In this document: piece by piece, positions 18,532-27,024 of the stretch
Layout: every line of letters starts with the position of its first letter
How positions within the stretch are numbered: the stretch's first letter is position 1
Assembly: GCF_027484545.1 (NCBI RefSeq)
Contig: NZ_JAIXST010000342.1
Location: 1 to 38,460, forward strand
Source of the DNA: Runella sp.
GTDB taxonomy: Bacteria > Bacteroidota > Bacteroidia > Cytophagales > Spirosomataceae
Direction of reading: 5' to 3'
Length of the DNA: 38,460 nucleotides
Notes under the pieces: generated by a model
The model's database searches: none
The model's input: the letters and a program-made list of their open reading frames with translations, nothing else
Told to the model about the DNA's origin: nothing
Made by a program: the position numbers and the translations under genes

Positions 18532-19491
18532 TTAAGCGGAAAGGGATGCTTTTATTACCTCCACAAACGCCACCCTTACGCCAGCTATATCGGCGATTTG
18601 AGGTATATCCAAAGAGGTTTTCTGTAATAAGTTGACTACAAAAGCGCGCTCTTTTTCGGCACTTGCAATTTCTATTCCTTCTCTAATTCCTTCTTTAATT
18701 CCCTGCTCAAGGCCTTCTTTTCTGCCTTCATATAGTCCCTGTCTTTTGGCTCTGTCTAATACAAATTCTTCTAAGCCCATAGTTGTTTGACGGTTAGCAA
18801 GTTGATTTAATGTTTCCTCAAATTTAAGAATATAGCGTTCATTATCAAAACGAATATACAGTTTTAAAAAACGCATCAATGACCTGATTTTCTCTTTCGA
18901 AATGGCTTTACTCAATAAGTGCTTTGCCAGCTCAGTTTTTAAATCCAACAGTTTCTCTTCGTCAAATGTTCCTTTCAGTAAAGCGGTTTGCACGGTCAGA
19001 ATAGCTATGGCAAAAGGATTGTTACTTTGCCGTAATAGTTCGGCATCAGCATCCAATACTTTGTACGAGTTGAAATCATACTTGATTTTTGTTCCTAAAA
19101 ATTCCTGCACAAATGCCGTTGGCCGAAATGCCTTATTTTTATCGGTCAAAATGGCAAAGGCCGTGATGGGCTTTTTGTATTTATCTTTGATCCGATGGTA
19201 ATAGGTGAACATACGCTCGGCAAAATCACGGTCATGGGACCCCTGCACTTCAATGTGTACTAAAATCCAGCCTTCAAGCCCCTCTTTGGTAATCACTTTA
19301 ACCAATTTGTCCACGTATTTGGGTGAAAAATCATCTTCATCCGCGGGAAAAAGTTGTTCAAGTTCTTTATCCAAAAACTCAAACGGGCGGTTCATGTCAA
19401 ATAAGTCATCGGCATTTGGAAAGTAAAAACGAAGAAAATCATCGAAGATATCTTCCAAGAGTCCCTTCCACAGTGCATCGTCACGTTTCAT
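18532..19491 (-). CDS. Rpn-family PD-(D/E)XK nuclease (recombination-promoting / transposase-like)
   Basis: The product (319 residues) belongs to the Rpn/YhgA-like family, whose members cut DNA and promote RecA-independent recombination. The nuclease core is visible as Asp61 (YVDKLVKV) and Glu81-Val-Gln83 in HIEVQG, the D...ExQ variant of PD-(D/E)XK. A helical middle follows. The C-terminus holds a Gly-Glu repeat (about 245-275, EGxxEGxxxG), the usual hinge of these proteins. Such genes are often multicopy and behave like mobile or selfish genes, but I see no terminal repeats here. The ATG at 19491 is the first Met and matches the family. Confidence 0.8.
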   Translation of the reverse strand: MKRDDALWKGLLEDIFDDFLRFYFPNADDLFDMNRPFEFLDKELEQLFPADEDDFSPKYVDKLVKVITKEGLEGWILVHIEVQGSHDRDFAERMFTYYHRIKDKYKKPITAFAILTDKNKAFRPTAFVQEFLGTKIKYDFNSYKVLDADAELLRQSNNPFAIAILTVQTALLKGTFDEEKLLDLKTELAKHLLSKAISKEKIRSLMRFLKLYIRFDNERYILKFEETLNQLANRQTTMGLEEFVLDRAKRQGLYEGRKEGLEQGIKEGIREGIEIASAEKERAFVVNLLQKTSLDIPQIADIAGVRVAFVEVIKASLSA

Positions 19492-19595
19492 TCACTTTGG
19501 GGTATTTAGTGAGCGGAATTATTTTTGATTACATTTTTGTGCATTTTTGGCACACTTTTCGTTCTATCCACAAGACCACATTGAGACTCCTGATT

Positions 19596-21029
19596 ATGAA
19601 ATTGAGGACACTGATTGCTCTACTATTTATTATTTTATTTTTTCAGCGGCTCTGCGCACAGGAATTTTTAGGGCAACACAGCAGCAATTATGCGGGTATT
19701 AACCGAGCTACGTTCAACCCGTCGTCGATAGCCGGGACGCGCTATCGGTACCATATCAATTTGATTTCCTGGAACGCTACTGTCAACAATCGCTATTTTA
19801 AATATTTTCGGACGGATGCACTTTTTCATACTTTTAAAAATCCTTATACCGAAACTGATATGTACGGCAAATCCAAGCTGACGGGCACGCTGACGCAAGG
19901 CGAAAATGTCAACGTAACGGCTGAACTCAGAACACCGTCGGGCTATGTGGGGTTGGGTAAGAATAATTGGCTGGTTGTGGGATTTCAGTCCCGCATGAGA
20001 GGATTTGTACAGGGGTCGGGCGTGCCTTCGGTAATTTTTGACAGTTATAAAAACCGACTCGATGATGGTCTTACGAAGGCTTCGTCGGGAAGTTTCAAGG
20101 ATTTTACGTTCAATCAACATTCTTTTTTTGAAACAGGGCTGACGTTTGCGGCCATGCCGATACGCATTGAAGGGCTGATTCGGGTCAAAGTGGGAGCGAC
20201 GATCAAACGCCTTTCGGGAGCACGAAATGTATATCTCAACATCAAGAGCGCTAATTATCAGGTTCGTCCGTTGAATCAGGAAGAATATGTCCTTGATTTG
20301 TCGAATGTCAATTATGAATACGGTTATACGCAACCGGTAAAATCGTTTAGTTTGGGCAGTCTGTTTTCGTCAGAGTATGGCTCCGGCGCAGCGGTTGATT
20401 TGGGGGCTACGGTTGAATTGGGGCGCATTCGCAATCATTCTCAAGACAGAGCTAATTACATTCTGCGTTTTGGGGCGGCGATTACGGACGCGGGTAAAAT
20501 CACGTATCCCAATACAGGAAAGCAATACAGCGGAACGCTCAGTAAGCTGACCATCAATCAGGAAAAAATTATTGATTTGGGAAACAACTCGGTTAAAAAT
20601 CTGGAAGCCACTTTCGGCAAACCTGACTCGCGAGACTACAGTTACAGTACCCAACTCCCACGTACGGTCAACATCGATGCGGATGTACAGTTTGCACGCT
20701 CGTTTTTCATCAATGCTACTTGGATTAAACCGACGAATACGGGCGCGTTGCCCACTTATATTTACCAACCCGAGCTGTTTACCTTGACTTCTCGTTTTGA
20801 AGGCGAAGATGTGGAGTTTACCCTGCCCGTTACCTGGATACAGGGCAATCAAAATCCCACCATTGGTTTTTCAGTCCGGTTTGGCCCCGCGTACATTGGT
20901 TTTAGCAATTTTGGCGGGCTTGTCAGTAAAAGCGTTCAGCCGCGAGGTTCCATGGCCTATTTCGGAATTCAATTGTGGAAGTTAAACGAAAAAGCGTTAA
21001 CCAAAAAAAGAAAAAGTCAGCGGAGTTAA
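19596..21029 (+). CDS. DUF5723-type outer-membrane protein
   Basis: The product (477 residues from ATG 19596) has a signal peptide (MKLRTLIALLFIILFF, cleavage after CAQ). Many alternating beta strands follow, suggesting an outer-membrane barrel. The opening NYAGINRATFNPSSIAGTRYR is typical of DUF5723 proteins, a Bacteroidota family of unknown role. The frame is open upstream to 19323, but that part lies antisense to the Rpn gene and has no coding character, so I start at the ATG that gives the signal peptide. The 104-bp gap before it separates two divergent genes and must hold both promoters. Confidence 0.75.
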   Translation: MKLRTLIALLFIILFFQRLCAQEFLGQHSSNYAGINRATFNPSSIAGTRYRYHINLISWNATVNNRYFKYFRTDALFHTFKNPYTETDMYGKSKLTGTLTQGENVNVTAELRTPSGYVGLGKNNWLVVGFQSRMRGFVQGSGVPSVIFDSYKNRLDDGLTKASSGSFKDFTFNQHSFFETGLTFAAMPIRIEGLIRVKVGATIKRLSGARNVYLNIKSANYQVRPLNQEEYVLDLSNVNYEYGYTQPVKSFSLGSLFSSEYGSGAAVDLGATVELGRIRNHSQDRANYILRFGAAITDAGKITYPNTGKQYSGTLSKLTINQEKIIDLGNNSVKNLEATFGKPDSRDYSYSTQLPRTVNIDADVQFARSFFINATWIKPTNTGALPTYIYQPELFTLTSRFEGEDVEFTLPVTWIQGNQNPTIGFSVRFGPAYIGFSNFGGLVSKSVQPRGSMAYFGIQLWKLNEKALTKKRKSQRS

Positions 21030-21089
21030 AGGTTTGAACAGAACCTTTGCACTAATTCGACATTCGTAATTCTAAATTCGTAAATCCCC

Positions 21090-21425
21090 TTACCCACCCG
21101 CTTTTTTTGCCTTATACCCCTTGGCCAACAGCCACGTTAGAATCTTGTCCCTAAAATCTCCCTGAATCAAAATCTCACGGTCTTTGGCGGTGCCGCCGGT
21201 ACCGCACAGGGTTTTGAGTTGTTTGGCCAAATCTTCCATGTCTCCCGTTTTTCCCGTCCATCCTTTGATGGCAGTTACTACTTTGCCGCCGCCTTTGCGT
21301 TCGAGCCATACTTTCAATTCCTGTTGGTTGGGCATAAGCGTTTCGGGTTCTTCGTCAGAATCGTCGTTGTATTGGAAAGTGGGGTCGGTCGAATAAACGA
21401 TGCCGCTGCGTTGCTTTTTTGACAT
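21090..21425 (-). CDS. SUI1/eIF1-like translation factor (YciH family)
   Basis: The product (111 residues) is a stand-alone SUI1 domain, like eukaryotic eIF1 and bacterial YciH, which affects the fidelity of translation initiation on the 30S subunit. Landmarks are RKGGGKVVTAIKGW, then LCGTGGTAKDREILIQGD and the end LLAKGYKAKKAGG, all family-specific. The first 30 residues are an acidic, probably flexible tail. It is a single gene convergent with the DUF5723 gene. Confidence 0.9.
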   Translation of the reverse strand: MSKKQRSGIVYSTDPTFQYNDDSDEEPETLMPNQQELKVWLERKGGGKVVTAIKGWTGKTGDMEDLAKQLKTLCGTGGTAKDREILIQGDFRDKILTWLLAKGYKAKKAGG

Positions 21426-21486
21426 GATTTAAAAGTTTTGACCCTCGAAATAGCATCTTTTTGGGCAGTTTTTCAAGGATTACGTT

Positions 21487-21556
21487 TCAAATCATCATTT
21501 GAGACGTGTCAAATCATGTTTTGAAGCATGGAAGGTTTGGCCTTGCCCCACTTTTG
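21487..21556 (+). promoter_or_regulatory. Operator/promoter module, copy 1
   Basis: An inverted repeat ATCATTTGA-N6-TCAAATCAT (21494-21517, one mismatch) is followed 39 bases later by the end of a -7-like box CACTTTTG (21549-21556). A third half-site TCAAATCAT lies at 21487-21495. The ATG of the first gene is at 21602. The arrangement and much of the surrounding sequence, including an ATCGCAAC stretch, recur at 23358-23420. This implies one regulator for both units, perhaps the AraC protein encoded at 25868. Confidence 0.6.
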
Positions 21557-21601
21557 CCTCATCAATCGCAACAGGGCAATTGACTAACCATCTCACAAAC
21601 C

Positions 21602-21955
21602 ATGAAAAAGGTACTGTCAGCATTCATCATCACTTTGGCATTTGTTACTACGTCATGTCGGACACTTACTTCTACCACCTACATTAAAGCGAAGGACAGC
21701 TTTATATTGGGAAACAATGAACACGGAAGCTATTCAGTAAAACTTAAAAATGTATCGGCCAACGAGGTACAACTTTGGAAAGCACCGATTGGCGGCGGGC
21801 AGCATTCTCCCATGACTGTAAAACCCAACGAAACCATTAAAACAAACGTGGACAAAAACACCGCTTTACACATCGAAAACAAATCTAACGAACAAGTTGC
21901 CGTTGAACTTTTGGTCAAAGGGGATACAGGTCTTTCAATGGGTTATAAAAATTAA
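21602..21955 (+). CDS. Small lipoprotein of unknown function
   Basis: The 117-residue product has a lipoprotein signal with lipobox ending at Cys19 (VTTSC), so it is anchored in an outer or inner membrane leaflet. The mature part is a short beta-rich domain (SYSVKLKNVSANEVQLW, then TALHIENKSNEQVAVELLV). It resembles the next gene's product in size and pattern, and both may be small beta-sandwiches. I recognise no family. It is the first gene behind the copy 1 operator and lies 28 bp before the next gene. Confidence 0.65.
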   Translation: MKKVLSAFIITLAFVTTSCRTLTSTTYIKAKDSFILGNNEHGSYSVKLKNVSANEVQLWKAPIGGGQHSPMTVKPNETIKTNVDKNTALHIENKSNEQVAVELLVKGDTGLSMGYKN

Positions 21956-21983
21956 TTTCCAACTCCTTTAAATTGACTGTATC

Positions 21984-22346
21984 ATGAAAAAACAGACATT
22001 CATCATCGCTCTGATTATTGTTTCTTTAGGAGTATCCTCATCACTTTTTGCGCAGGAAAAACTTGGGAATAACACAAAAAGTATAACCGTAACCTTCAAA
22101 AACAACAGCCTTTTGGTGCGTAAGTATTCGTTTATTACCTACGCACCAAACGAAACCGGAAACGGCACAACGGCAGATTTTATGTTGCCTTATGCTACCA
22201 AAGAGTTTAAAGTAGCACCGGGGACGAAGTTCTATTTGGCTTCTCAAAAAGAAGTAAGAGTAGTTATGAGCGGTAATCAGCTTGCAGGTGCCCCTTTTTA
22301 TATTGCCAAAGTCGAAGACGATGGCAAAACCATCAACTTACGATAA
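21984..22346 (+). CDS. Small secreted protein of unknown function
   Basis: The 120-residue product begins with a signal peptide (MKKQTFIIALIIVSLGV, cleavage after LFAQ). The mature part is a single beta-rich domain (SITVTFKNNSLLVRKYSFITYAPN, then KEFKVAPGTKFYL and KEVRVVMSGN). It is probably periplasmic or outer-membrane associated. I recognise no family. Its place between a lipoprotein and an aspartic-protease-like protein suggests a shared envelope role, which is inference only. Confidence 0.65.
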   Translation: MKKQTFIIALIIVSLGVSSSLFAQEKLGNNTKSITVTFKNNSLLVRKYSFITYAPNETGNGTTADFMLPYATKEFKVAPGTKFYLASQKEVRVVMSGNQLAGAPFYIAKVEDDGKTINLR

Positions 22347-22417
22347 CAGTAAGAACCACTTTTGCGGGCTTTTATCTATACAGTTCAATCATAGCATCGG
22401 AGACATAATAAAAGGCA

Positions 22418-23308
22418 ATGAAAAAATTAATTCACTGTATGCTAACGCTTATCAGTTTTGGGGTAATAGCTCAAAGCCAGTCCGACACGATTGCTTTTAC
22501 CCTCAACCGACAAAGCAATATCTGCATCAAAGCCCGCATCAATAATTCCGATACATTGGTCCTGATGTTTCACTCGGCTTCCACGGGGATTACTTTACTG
22601 AACGAAACGGTGGCGAAAAAACTGCCGTTGAATTTAGATAAATCAAACACCGTGCAAACGTGGGGCGGTACGGCCGAATCCCGATACAGCAAAGGAAATA
22701 CAATGACCATCAACGGCTTAAAATGGGAGAACATGACCATTTATACCAACGAAAACTCCGGTGAAGGCACCGATGGAAAGTTTGGACATGATTTGTTTGC
22801 GGGCAAAATAGTCGAGATTGATTACGATAAAAAGCAACTGATTGTGCATCAAAACCTGCCCAAAAATCGTAACACCTTTGCCAAAAGCGGCTTGAAAATC
22901 ATTCAGGGGACTATTTATATTGAGGCCTCTTTGAGCATTGGCGAAGACGTTTATACCGATGATTTTATGTTTCACACGGGTTACGGCGGCAGTATTTTGT
23001 TAGACCCCAAAATCGGAGAAAAATACACGATGCAATCCCGACTCAAAACCATCAGTACTTCTGAATTGCGCGATTCTTACAACAATATCATCAAAATCGA
23101 AACCAAGCAATTGCCCCAAATCAGCATCGGCGGCGAATCGCTTCGAGAAGTTCCGGTTAGTTTTGCGGCTCAATCTTCGCAGATACCCATGAAAGTCTTA
23201 GGCAATGATCTATTGAAGCGCTTCAATGTTATTTTCGACTTCCAAAAAAACGAGATGTATCTGAAAATCAATCACCTTCGCGATACGCCTTTTGCCATTA
23301 AAAAGTAA
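22418..23308 (+). CDS. Retropepsin-like aspartic-protease homologue with both catalytic Asp replaced by His
   Basis: The 296-residue product has a signal-like N-terminus and two aspartic-protease-like lobes. The positions of the two catalytic motifs, usually F-D-[ST]-G, read FHSAS (His52) and FHTGYGGSILL (His186). Both His codons are CAC, one base from Asp GAC. The rest of the fold markers remain: GKFGHDLFAGKIVEIDYD (lobe 1 end) and VLGNDLLKRFNVIFDF (lobe 2 end). It is therefore probably not an aspartic protease and may bind peptides instead, or use His for another purpose. It follows the two small envelope genes on the same strand. Confidence 0.7.
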   Translation: MKKLIHCMLTLISFGVIAQSQSDTIAFTLNRQSNICIKARINNSDTLVLMFHSASTGITLLNETVAKKLPLNLDKSNTVQTWGGTAESRYSKGNTMTINGLKWENMTIYTNENSGEGTDGKFGHDLFAGKIVEIDYDKKQLIVHQNLPKNRNTFAKSGLKIIQGTIYIEASLSIGEDVYTDDFMFHTGYGGSILLDPKIGEKYTMQSRLKTISTSELRDSYNNIIKIETKQLPQISIGGESLREVPVSFAAQSSQIPMKVLGNDLLKRFNVIFDFQKNEMYLKINHLRDTPFAIKK

Positions 23309-23357
23309 GCCGTCTTCACCTTTTTAGCTCTGTTCAGCTGCTGAATGCGCTTAAATT

Positions 23358-23420
23358 ATGATTTGACACGCCTCAAATCATGTTCTGAAGCGTAGAAGTT
23401 TTTCCCTTGCTACACCTTTG
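23358..23420 (+). promoter_or_regulatory. Operator/promoter module, copy 2
   Basis: A perfect inverted repeat ATGATTTGA-N6-TCAAATCAT (23358-23381) is followed 39 bases later by the end of the -7-like box TACACCTTTG (23411-23420). The distance from the repeat to the ATG of the DoxX gene (23465) is 107 bases, against 108 in copy 1. The match in spacing across the whole module argues for a duplicated regulatory region. Confidence 0.6.
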
Positions 23421-23464
23421 TGTCACCAATCGCAACGACGCGGTTAGTCAAAATCCTAAAAACC

Positions 23465-23974
23465 ATGAAAACACAGATCACGCTTACTCCCCATTATTTT
23501 ATTACTCAAAATTCATTTACAGCCATGAGAACCCTTTTCTCAAAAATCATTACGCCGGTGTATACCTCCACTTGGTATTCCGACCTTCTATTGGCAGTGC
23601 CGCGCATCATTGGATGCTATTTTCTCGCTGTCAACTTTGGCGGCAGTAAGTTTCCTACTCCCGATTGGTTTGTGGAGGATGTTTCCAAATTTGGCGGTTT
23701 GTTTGCTTTGTTTCCTGCTTTTTTTGCGTGGATGGCCGTACTGGCCGAAACATTCGGCGGTGCTTTACTGGTCCTTGGACTGGGTACCAGAATAGCGGGT
23801 TTTATGGTAGCCTGTACCATGTTGGTTGCTGTTTTCTGCCAAAAATGGGGCGGAGAAGTGTGGGAAATGTTGCCTGCAATGGGCTTTCTTTGGATTTCAC
23901 TCTACGCCATTGTGATGGGTTCGGGAAGGTTTGGTTTAGACCATTTGATCTCAACAAGAGTTTTTCGTAATTAA
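23465..23974 (+). CDS. DoxX-family membrane protein
   Basis: The product (169 residues from ATG 23465) has four hydrophobic segments in the DoxX/SURF4 pattern, including LLLAVPRIIGCYFLAVNFGGSKF, FFAWMAVLAETFGGALLVLGLGTR and AGFMVACTMLVAVF. DoxX proteins sit in the inner membrane and have been tied to redox and sulfur stress. The substrate here is unknown. A later ATG (23525) would also give a full protein, but 23465 fits the spacing of the promoter module. It begins the second unit, followed 30 bp later by the GIN-domain gene. Confidence 0.8.
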   Translation: MKTQITLTPHYFITQNSFTAMRTLFSKIITPVYTSTWYSDLLLAVPRIIGCYFLAVNFGGSKFPTPDWFVEDVSKFGGLFALFPAFFAWMAVLAETFGGALLVLGLGTRIAGFMVACTMLVAVFCQKWGGEVWEMLPAMGFLWISLYAIVMGSGRFGLDHLISTRVFRN

Positions 23975-24004
23975 TTTGTTATCAATTGTTTAAAGAATAG
24001 AAAC

Positions 24005-24682
24005 ATGAAAAAGACAGTATTTGTAAGTGTGTTGTTTAGCCTTGTTGGCCTCATGGTTCAGGCGCAGCGCGGGCCATTGAAAGGTACGGGTAAGTTAATA
24101 TCGAAAACCTTTGATTTTCGGAGTTTCGACAAAGTACATTTGGAGGATTTGGACGGAAAAATTGAAATCGAAATTGGTAAAACATTCTCGGTAAAAATTG
24201 AAATTGATGAAAATTTGGAGCCGTTGTTGCACGTCAGTAAAGAAGAAAAAGAGGACGAGTTGATGATTTCTTTGAAAGGAAATACCAACAATAAACTCTA
24301 CGTGGAAGATACGCGCATAAAAGTAAAAGTGACCATGCCGGAAGCATCCGTGATTCGCCATCGCGGCAACAGCGCTTTACACATTACGGGGATTGTAGGA
24401 CGGTATTTTCGGTTGGAGAACAATGGTAACGGCGATGCGTCTTTGCAGGGAAATATTGATGACCTCGACATCAAAAAAGACGGGAATGGCGATGTCAACG
24501 CTAAAAATCTGATTGCCAAAACCGCCAAGGTGAAATGCTACGGCAACGGAAATGTAGACGTACATGTCCAAATATCGCTTACGGCGCACGGTTCGGGCAA
24601 CGGAAACGTTGGGCAGTTTGGGCCCGGGAAAATTGAGCCTATCTCTGGCATAACCGGGAACGGGGAGGTCAGAAAAATGTAG
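24005..24682 (+). CDS. DUF2807 (GIN / putative auto-transporter adhesin head) protein
   Basis: The 225-residue product has a signal peptide (cleavage after VQAQ) and a DUF2807 domain. This is a right-handed beta-helix-like fold seen by repeated short strands and Gly-Asn-Gly turns (RLENNGNGDASLQG, KKDGNGDVNA, GNGNVDV, GSGNGNVGQ). The N-terminal strand FDFRSFDKVHLEDLDGKIEIEIG is characteristic. The family is abundant in Bacteroidota, exported, and of unknown role. It is likely co-transcribed with DoxX. Confidence 0.85.
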   Translation: MKKTVFVSVLFSLVGLMVQAQRGPLKGTGKLISKTFDFRSFDKVHLEDLDGKIEIEIGKTFSVKIEIDENLEPLLHVSKEEKEDELMISLKGNTNNKLYVEDTRIKVKVTMPEASVIRHRGNSALHITGIVGRYFRLENNGNGDASLQGNIDDLDIKKDGNGDVNAKNLIAKTAKVKCYGNGNVDVHVQISLTAHGSGNGNVGQFGPGKIEPISGITGNGEVRKM

Positions 24683-24785
24683 CAACAAAATTCCGAAAAG
24701 GAAAATAATGCAGCCTTTTAAACCAAACCGGCCTTAGGTAGTTAACTAAGACATATATACAGCTATTCATTCTCATTTGTGCCCT

Positions 24786-25815
24786 ATGAAATTTTTCCTC
24801 AGCAGCTTTTTGTTTATTTCCCTTTCCGCTTTTTCGCAGAAATACGATGCCATCCTCAAAAAATATGACACCTTCAATGGGGTCGTTTTGGTCGCAAATC
24901 AAGGTAAGATTGAGTACCTGAAGGGAGTTGGGGTGGCCAATCGCCAAGAAAACATCCTGATACATCCACAAACTAAATTTCGGATATGCTCCATTACCAA
25001 AACCTTCACGGCGGTCTTGATTTTACAGCTGATGGAGGAAGGTAAACTCCAACTCACCGATAAAATCTCAAAGTATTTGCCTGACTATCAGGGGGAGGGA
25101 AAAGATAAGCATCCATCAGCTGCTTACCTATAGCTCCGGTATTGAAAACCTCGACCAAAATAACGAAGCCATGTACGCTCTTAAATGGCCGTTGGACAGT
25201 ATCGTGCGCAAGTATTGTTCGGGTAAGCTCGTCAGTGAACCAGGTTCGCAGTTTAGCTACAAAAACGCGGACTACATCCTTTTGGGTAAAATCATTGAAG
25301 CCATTACCAAAAAGCCCTTTGAGCAAGTGTTACAGGAAAAAATTCTCGCCAAAATAGGACTGAAAAACAGCGGTCTGCTGTCGAACGGAAAAATTGTAAA
25401 AGGGTTGGCTAACTCTTATTTGTATGATTCAACAAGCAAGTCATTCATAAACGACGACCCTTATTGGATTGAGAATTTCTATGCGTCAGGGGCGATGTTT
25501 TCGACGGTTGAGGACTTACTCAAATTTGACCAAGCCATTTTTAAAAATCAGCTTTTGTCCAAAACAAGTACGGAGTTAATGTTGAAATCTTATCCCGAAT
25601 TGTGGTACGTAGCCTACGGTTTTTGGGTAAGCGAAAATACATTTGCGGGTAAGAAAATTCGGTGTGCCGACCGTCAGGGCAGTATTTCGGGGAGTAATAC
25701 CTCGTGGTTGCATCTCATTGACGAAAATAAAACGTTCATTATTTTCAGTAATACCGATGCGGTCAAGCTCAATGACTTAAGAACTCAACTGGTAGAAGCT
25801 TCCCTTAGGAAATAA
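24786..25815 (+). pseudogene. Serine beta-lactamase-like hydrolase with a frameshift
   Basis: Two overlapping frames give one beta-lactamase/AmpC-like protein. The first (from ATG 24786) has a signal peptide and the catalytic SxxK (Ser69-Lys72, SITK). It runs out of frame near 25091-25100. The second frame continues with ISIHQLLTYSSGIENL, then the tyrosine motif in FSYKNADYILLG and the late motif RQGSISGSN. Removing one G from the run of five at 25091-25095 restores a continuous protein of about 342 residues, so the lesion is a homopolymer +1 shift. It may be real or a sequencing error. Family members include peptidases and esterases. The AraC-type gene follows directly. Confidence 0.75.
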
Positions 25816-25867
25816 AATCTGCGATGTCTTCTATCAAACGCCTTTACAATTCGGCTATTTCTTAGCA

Positions 25868-26962
25868 TTGCTTTTCGCGGTTTTACTCTGGTTTCGCGGT
25901 TGGCAGGAAGAGCGGCTTTCCGACAAATTTTTGGGATGGATCCTATTCTTTTTGGCCATGGAGATTCAGGATTATACCTTTGGGTTTTCTGGAATCAACA
26001 TTCTTTGGGAGAAATTTGAGGGCTTTCCGCGTTATTTCCATCTTGCCTTTGCGCCCACCATATATTTTTACCTGAAAGCCCAAATCAACCGTGATTTTCG
26101 GCTCAAAGCCGCCCATTTGTGGCATTATCTGTTCTATGCCATTTACTTTCTGGTCAATATTGTAGTCTTCATGCAAGGCAAAAAAGCGGTGGATACCTTT
26201 CGCAGTTCGGAGTTGTCGTACTGGCTGGGTTGGTTGGAAAGTAGTGCCATTTGGGGTTCTTATATCTATTATTTCTACCAATCGCTGCGCCTCTATAAAG
26301 AATACCGCCGTTGGGCCGAAACCCAGTTTTCAGATACCGAAACCATCAGTTTTGTGTGGCTCCGCAATTTTATTTACCTCATCATTGCGGGCGAAGTATT
26401 CAAATTTGGCTGGTCTGTTGCCGACCGCGCCTTGGGTGATTTACCCTTTGAGCAGGATTGGTGGTGGCACCTGCTGACAGTAGCCATTATCTGCTACGTA
26501 GGTATCAAGGGATACGCTCAGCATCAACCCACCAAATTAGCATTCAAGGGAAAACTCGTAGAATATAAGACGTTACCTTTGGAAAATGAACTTTCAACGC
26601 CGATGAGCGATCCTCCATCCGTGCCGAACACTGATTATTCAGAATGGAAACCGAAGATTGAGCAACTGTTTAAGGAACAAAAATTATACCTCGAACCTGA
26701 ACTTTCGTTGAGCGATTTGGCCACCAAACTCAAAACCAATACGTCGGTCCTGTCGGCGGCTATCAATCAGAATTTTGGAAAAAATTTCAACGATTTCGTA
26801 AACGAATACCGCGTGGAAGAAGTCAAACGCCAACTCAAAGACCCCACCAATGCGCATCTGTCGCTGTTAGGCGTAGCGCTGGAATGTGGTTTCAATTCCA
26901 AATCTACTTTCAACCGGGCGTTTAAGAAATTTACGGGGCAATCCCCGAAGGATTTTGCATAA
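25868..26962 (+). CDS. Membrane-bound AraC-family transcriptional regulator
   Basis: The product (at least 364 residues) has several N-terminal hydrophobic helices (to about residue 215) and a C-terminal AraC DNA-binding domain (about 258-364). Two helix-turn-helix units (280-303 and 331-354, the second in GVALECGFNSKSTFNRAFKKFTG) are visible. Bacteroidota have many such membrane-tethered regulators. The start is uncertain. TTG 25868 is the only usual start codon, but in-frame codons before it (from about 25820) read QFGYFLALLFAVLLW, which looks like the beginning of the first helix. No ATG is in that frame. A non-standard start or an indel is possible. It may control the duplicated operators upstream. 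Confidence 0.8.
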   Translation: MLFAVLLWFRGWQEERLSDKFLGWILFFLAMEIQDYTFGFSGINILWEKFEGFPRYFHLAFAPTIYFYLKAQINRDFRLKAAHLWHYLFYAIYFLVNIVVFMQGKKAVDTFRSSELSYWLGWLESSAIWGSYIYYFYQSLRLYKEYRRWAETQFSDTETISFVWLRNFIYLIIAGEVFKFGWSVADRALGDLPFEQDWWWHLLTVAIICYVGIKGYAQHQPTKLAFKGKLVEYKTLPLENELSTPMSDPPSVPNTDYSEWKPKIEQLFKEQKLYLEPELSLSDLATKLKTNTSVLSAAINQNFGKNFNDFVNEYRVEEVKRQLKDPTNAHLSLLGVALECGFNSKSTFNRAFKKFTGQSPKDFA

Positions 26963-26985
26963 GTAAATACTTTCTGGTTTTGGCT

Positions 26986-27018
26986 AAACCTTACAGGTCT
27001 CCAAGACCTGTAAAGTTT
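26986..27018. terminator. Bidirectional hairpin between convergent genes
   Basis: Arms 26986-27000 and 27004-27018 pair over 15 bases with one mismatch around a 3-base loop. It lies between the stop of the AraC gene (26962) and the stop of the caspase gene (27025), as expected of a shared terminator. Its AGACCTGTAA / TTACAGGTCT core is a repeat type seen scattered in Bacteroidota genomes, and a relative occurs at 37476-37510. Confidence 0.7.
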
Positions 27019-27024
27019 TATTCA

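Noticed and set aside
18532-19491. Rpn gene as an insertion sequence
   Set aside because: No terminal inverted repeats or target duplications were visible around it, so only the gene is annotated.
19323-19595. N-terminal extension of the DUF5723 frame
   Set aside because: It is antisense to the Rpn-family gene, has no coding character and would bury a clear signal peptide at 19596.
19668-20333. 221-codon antisense frame in the DUF5723 gene
   Set aside because: It is a shadow of the real gene with no recognisable domain, signal or spacing to neighbours.
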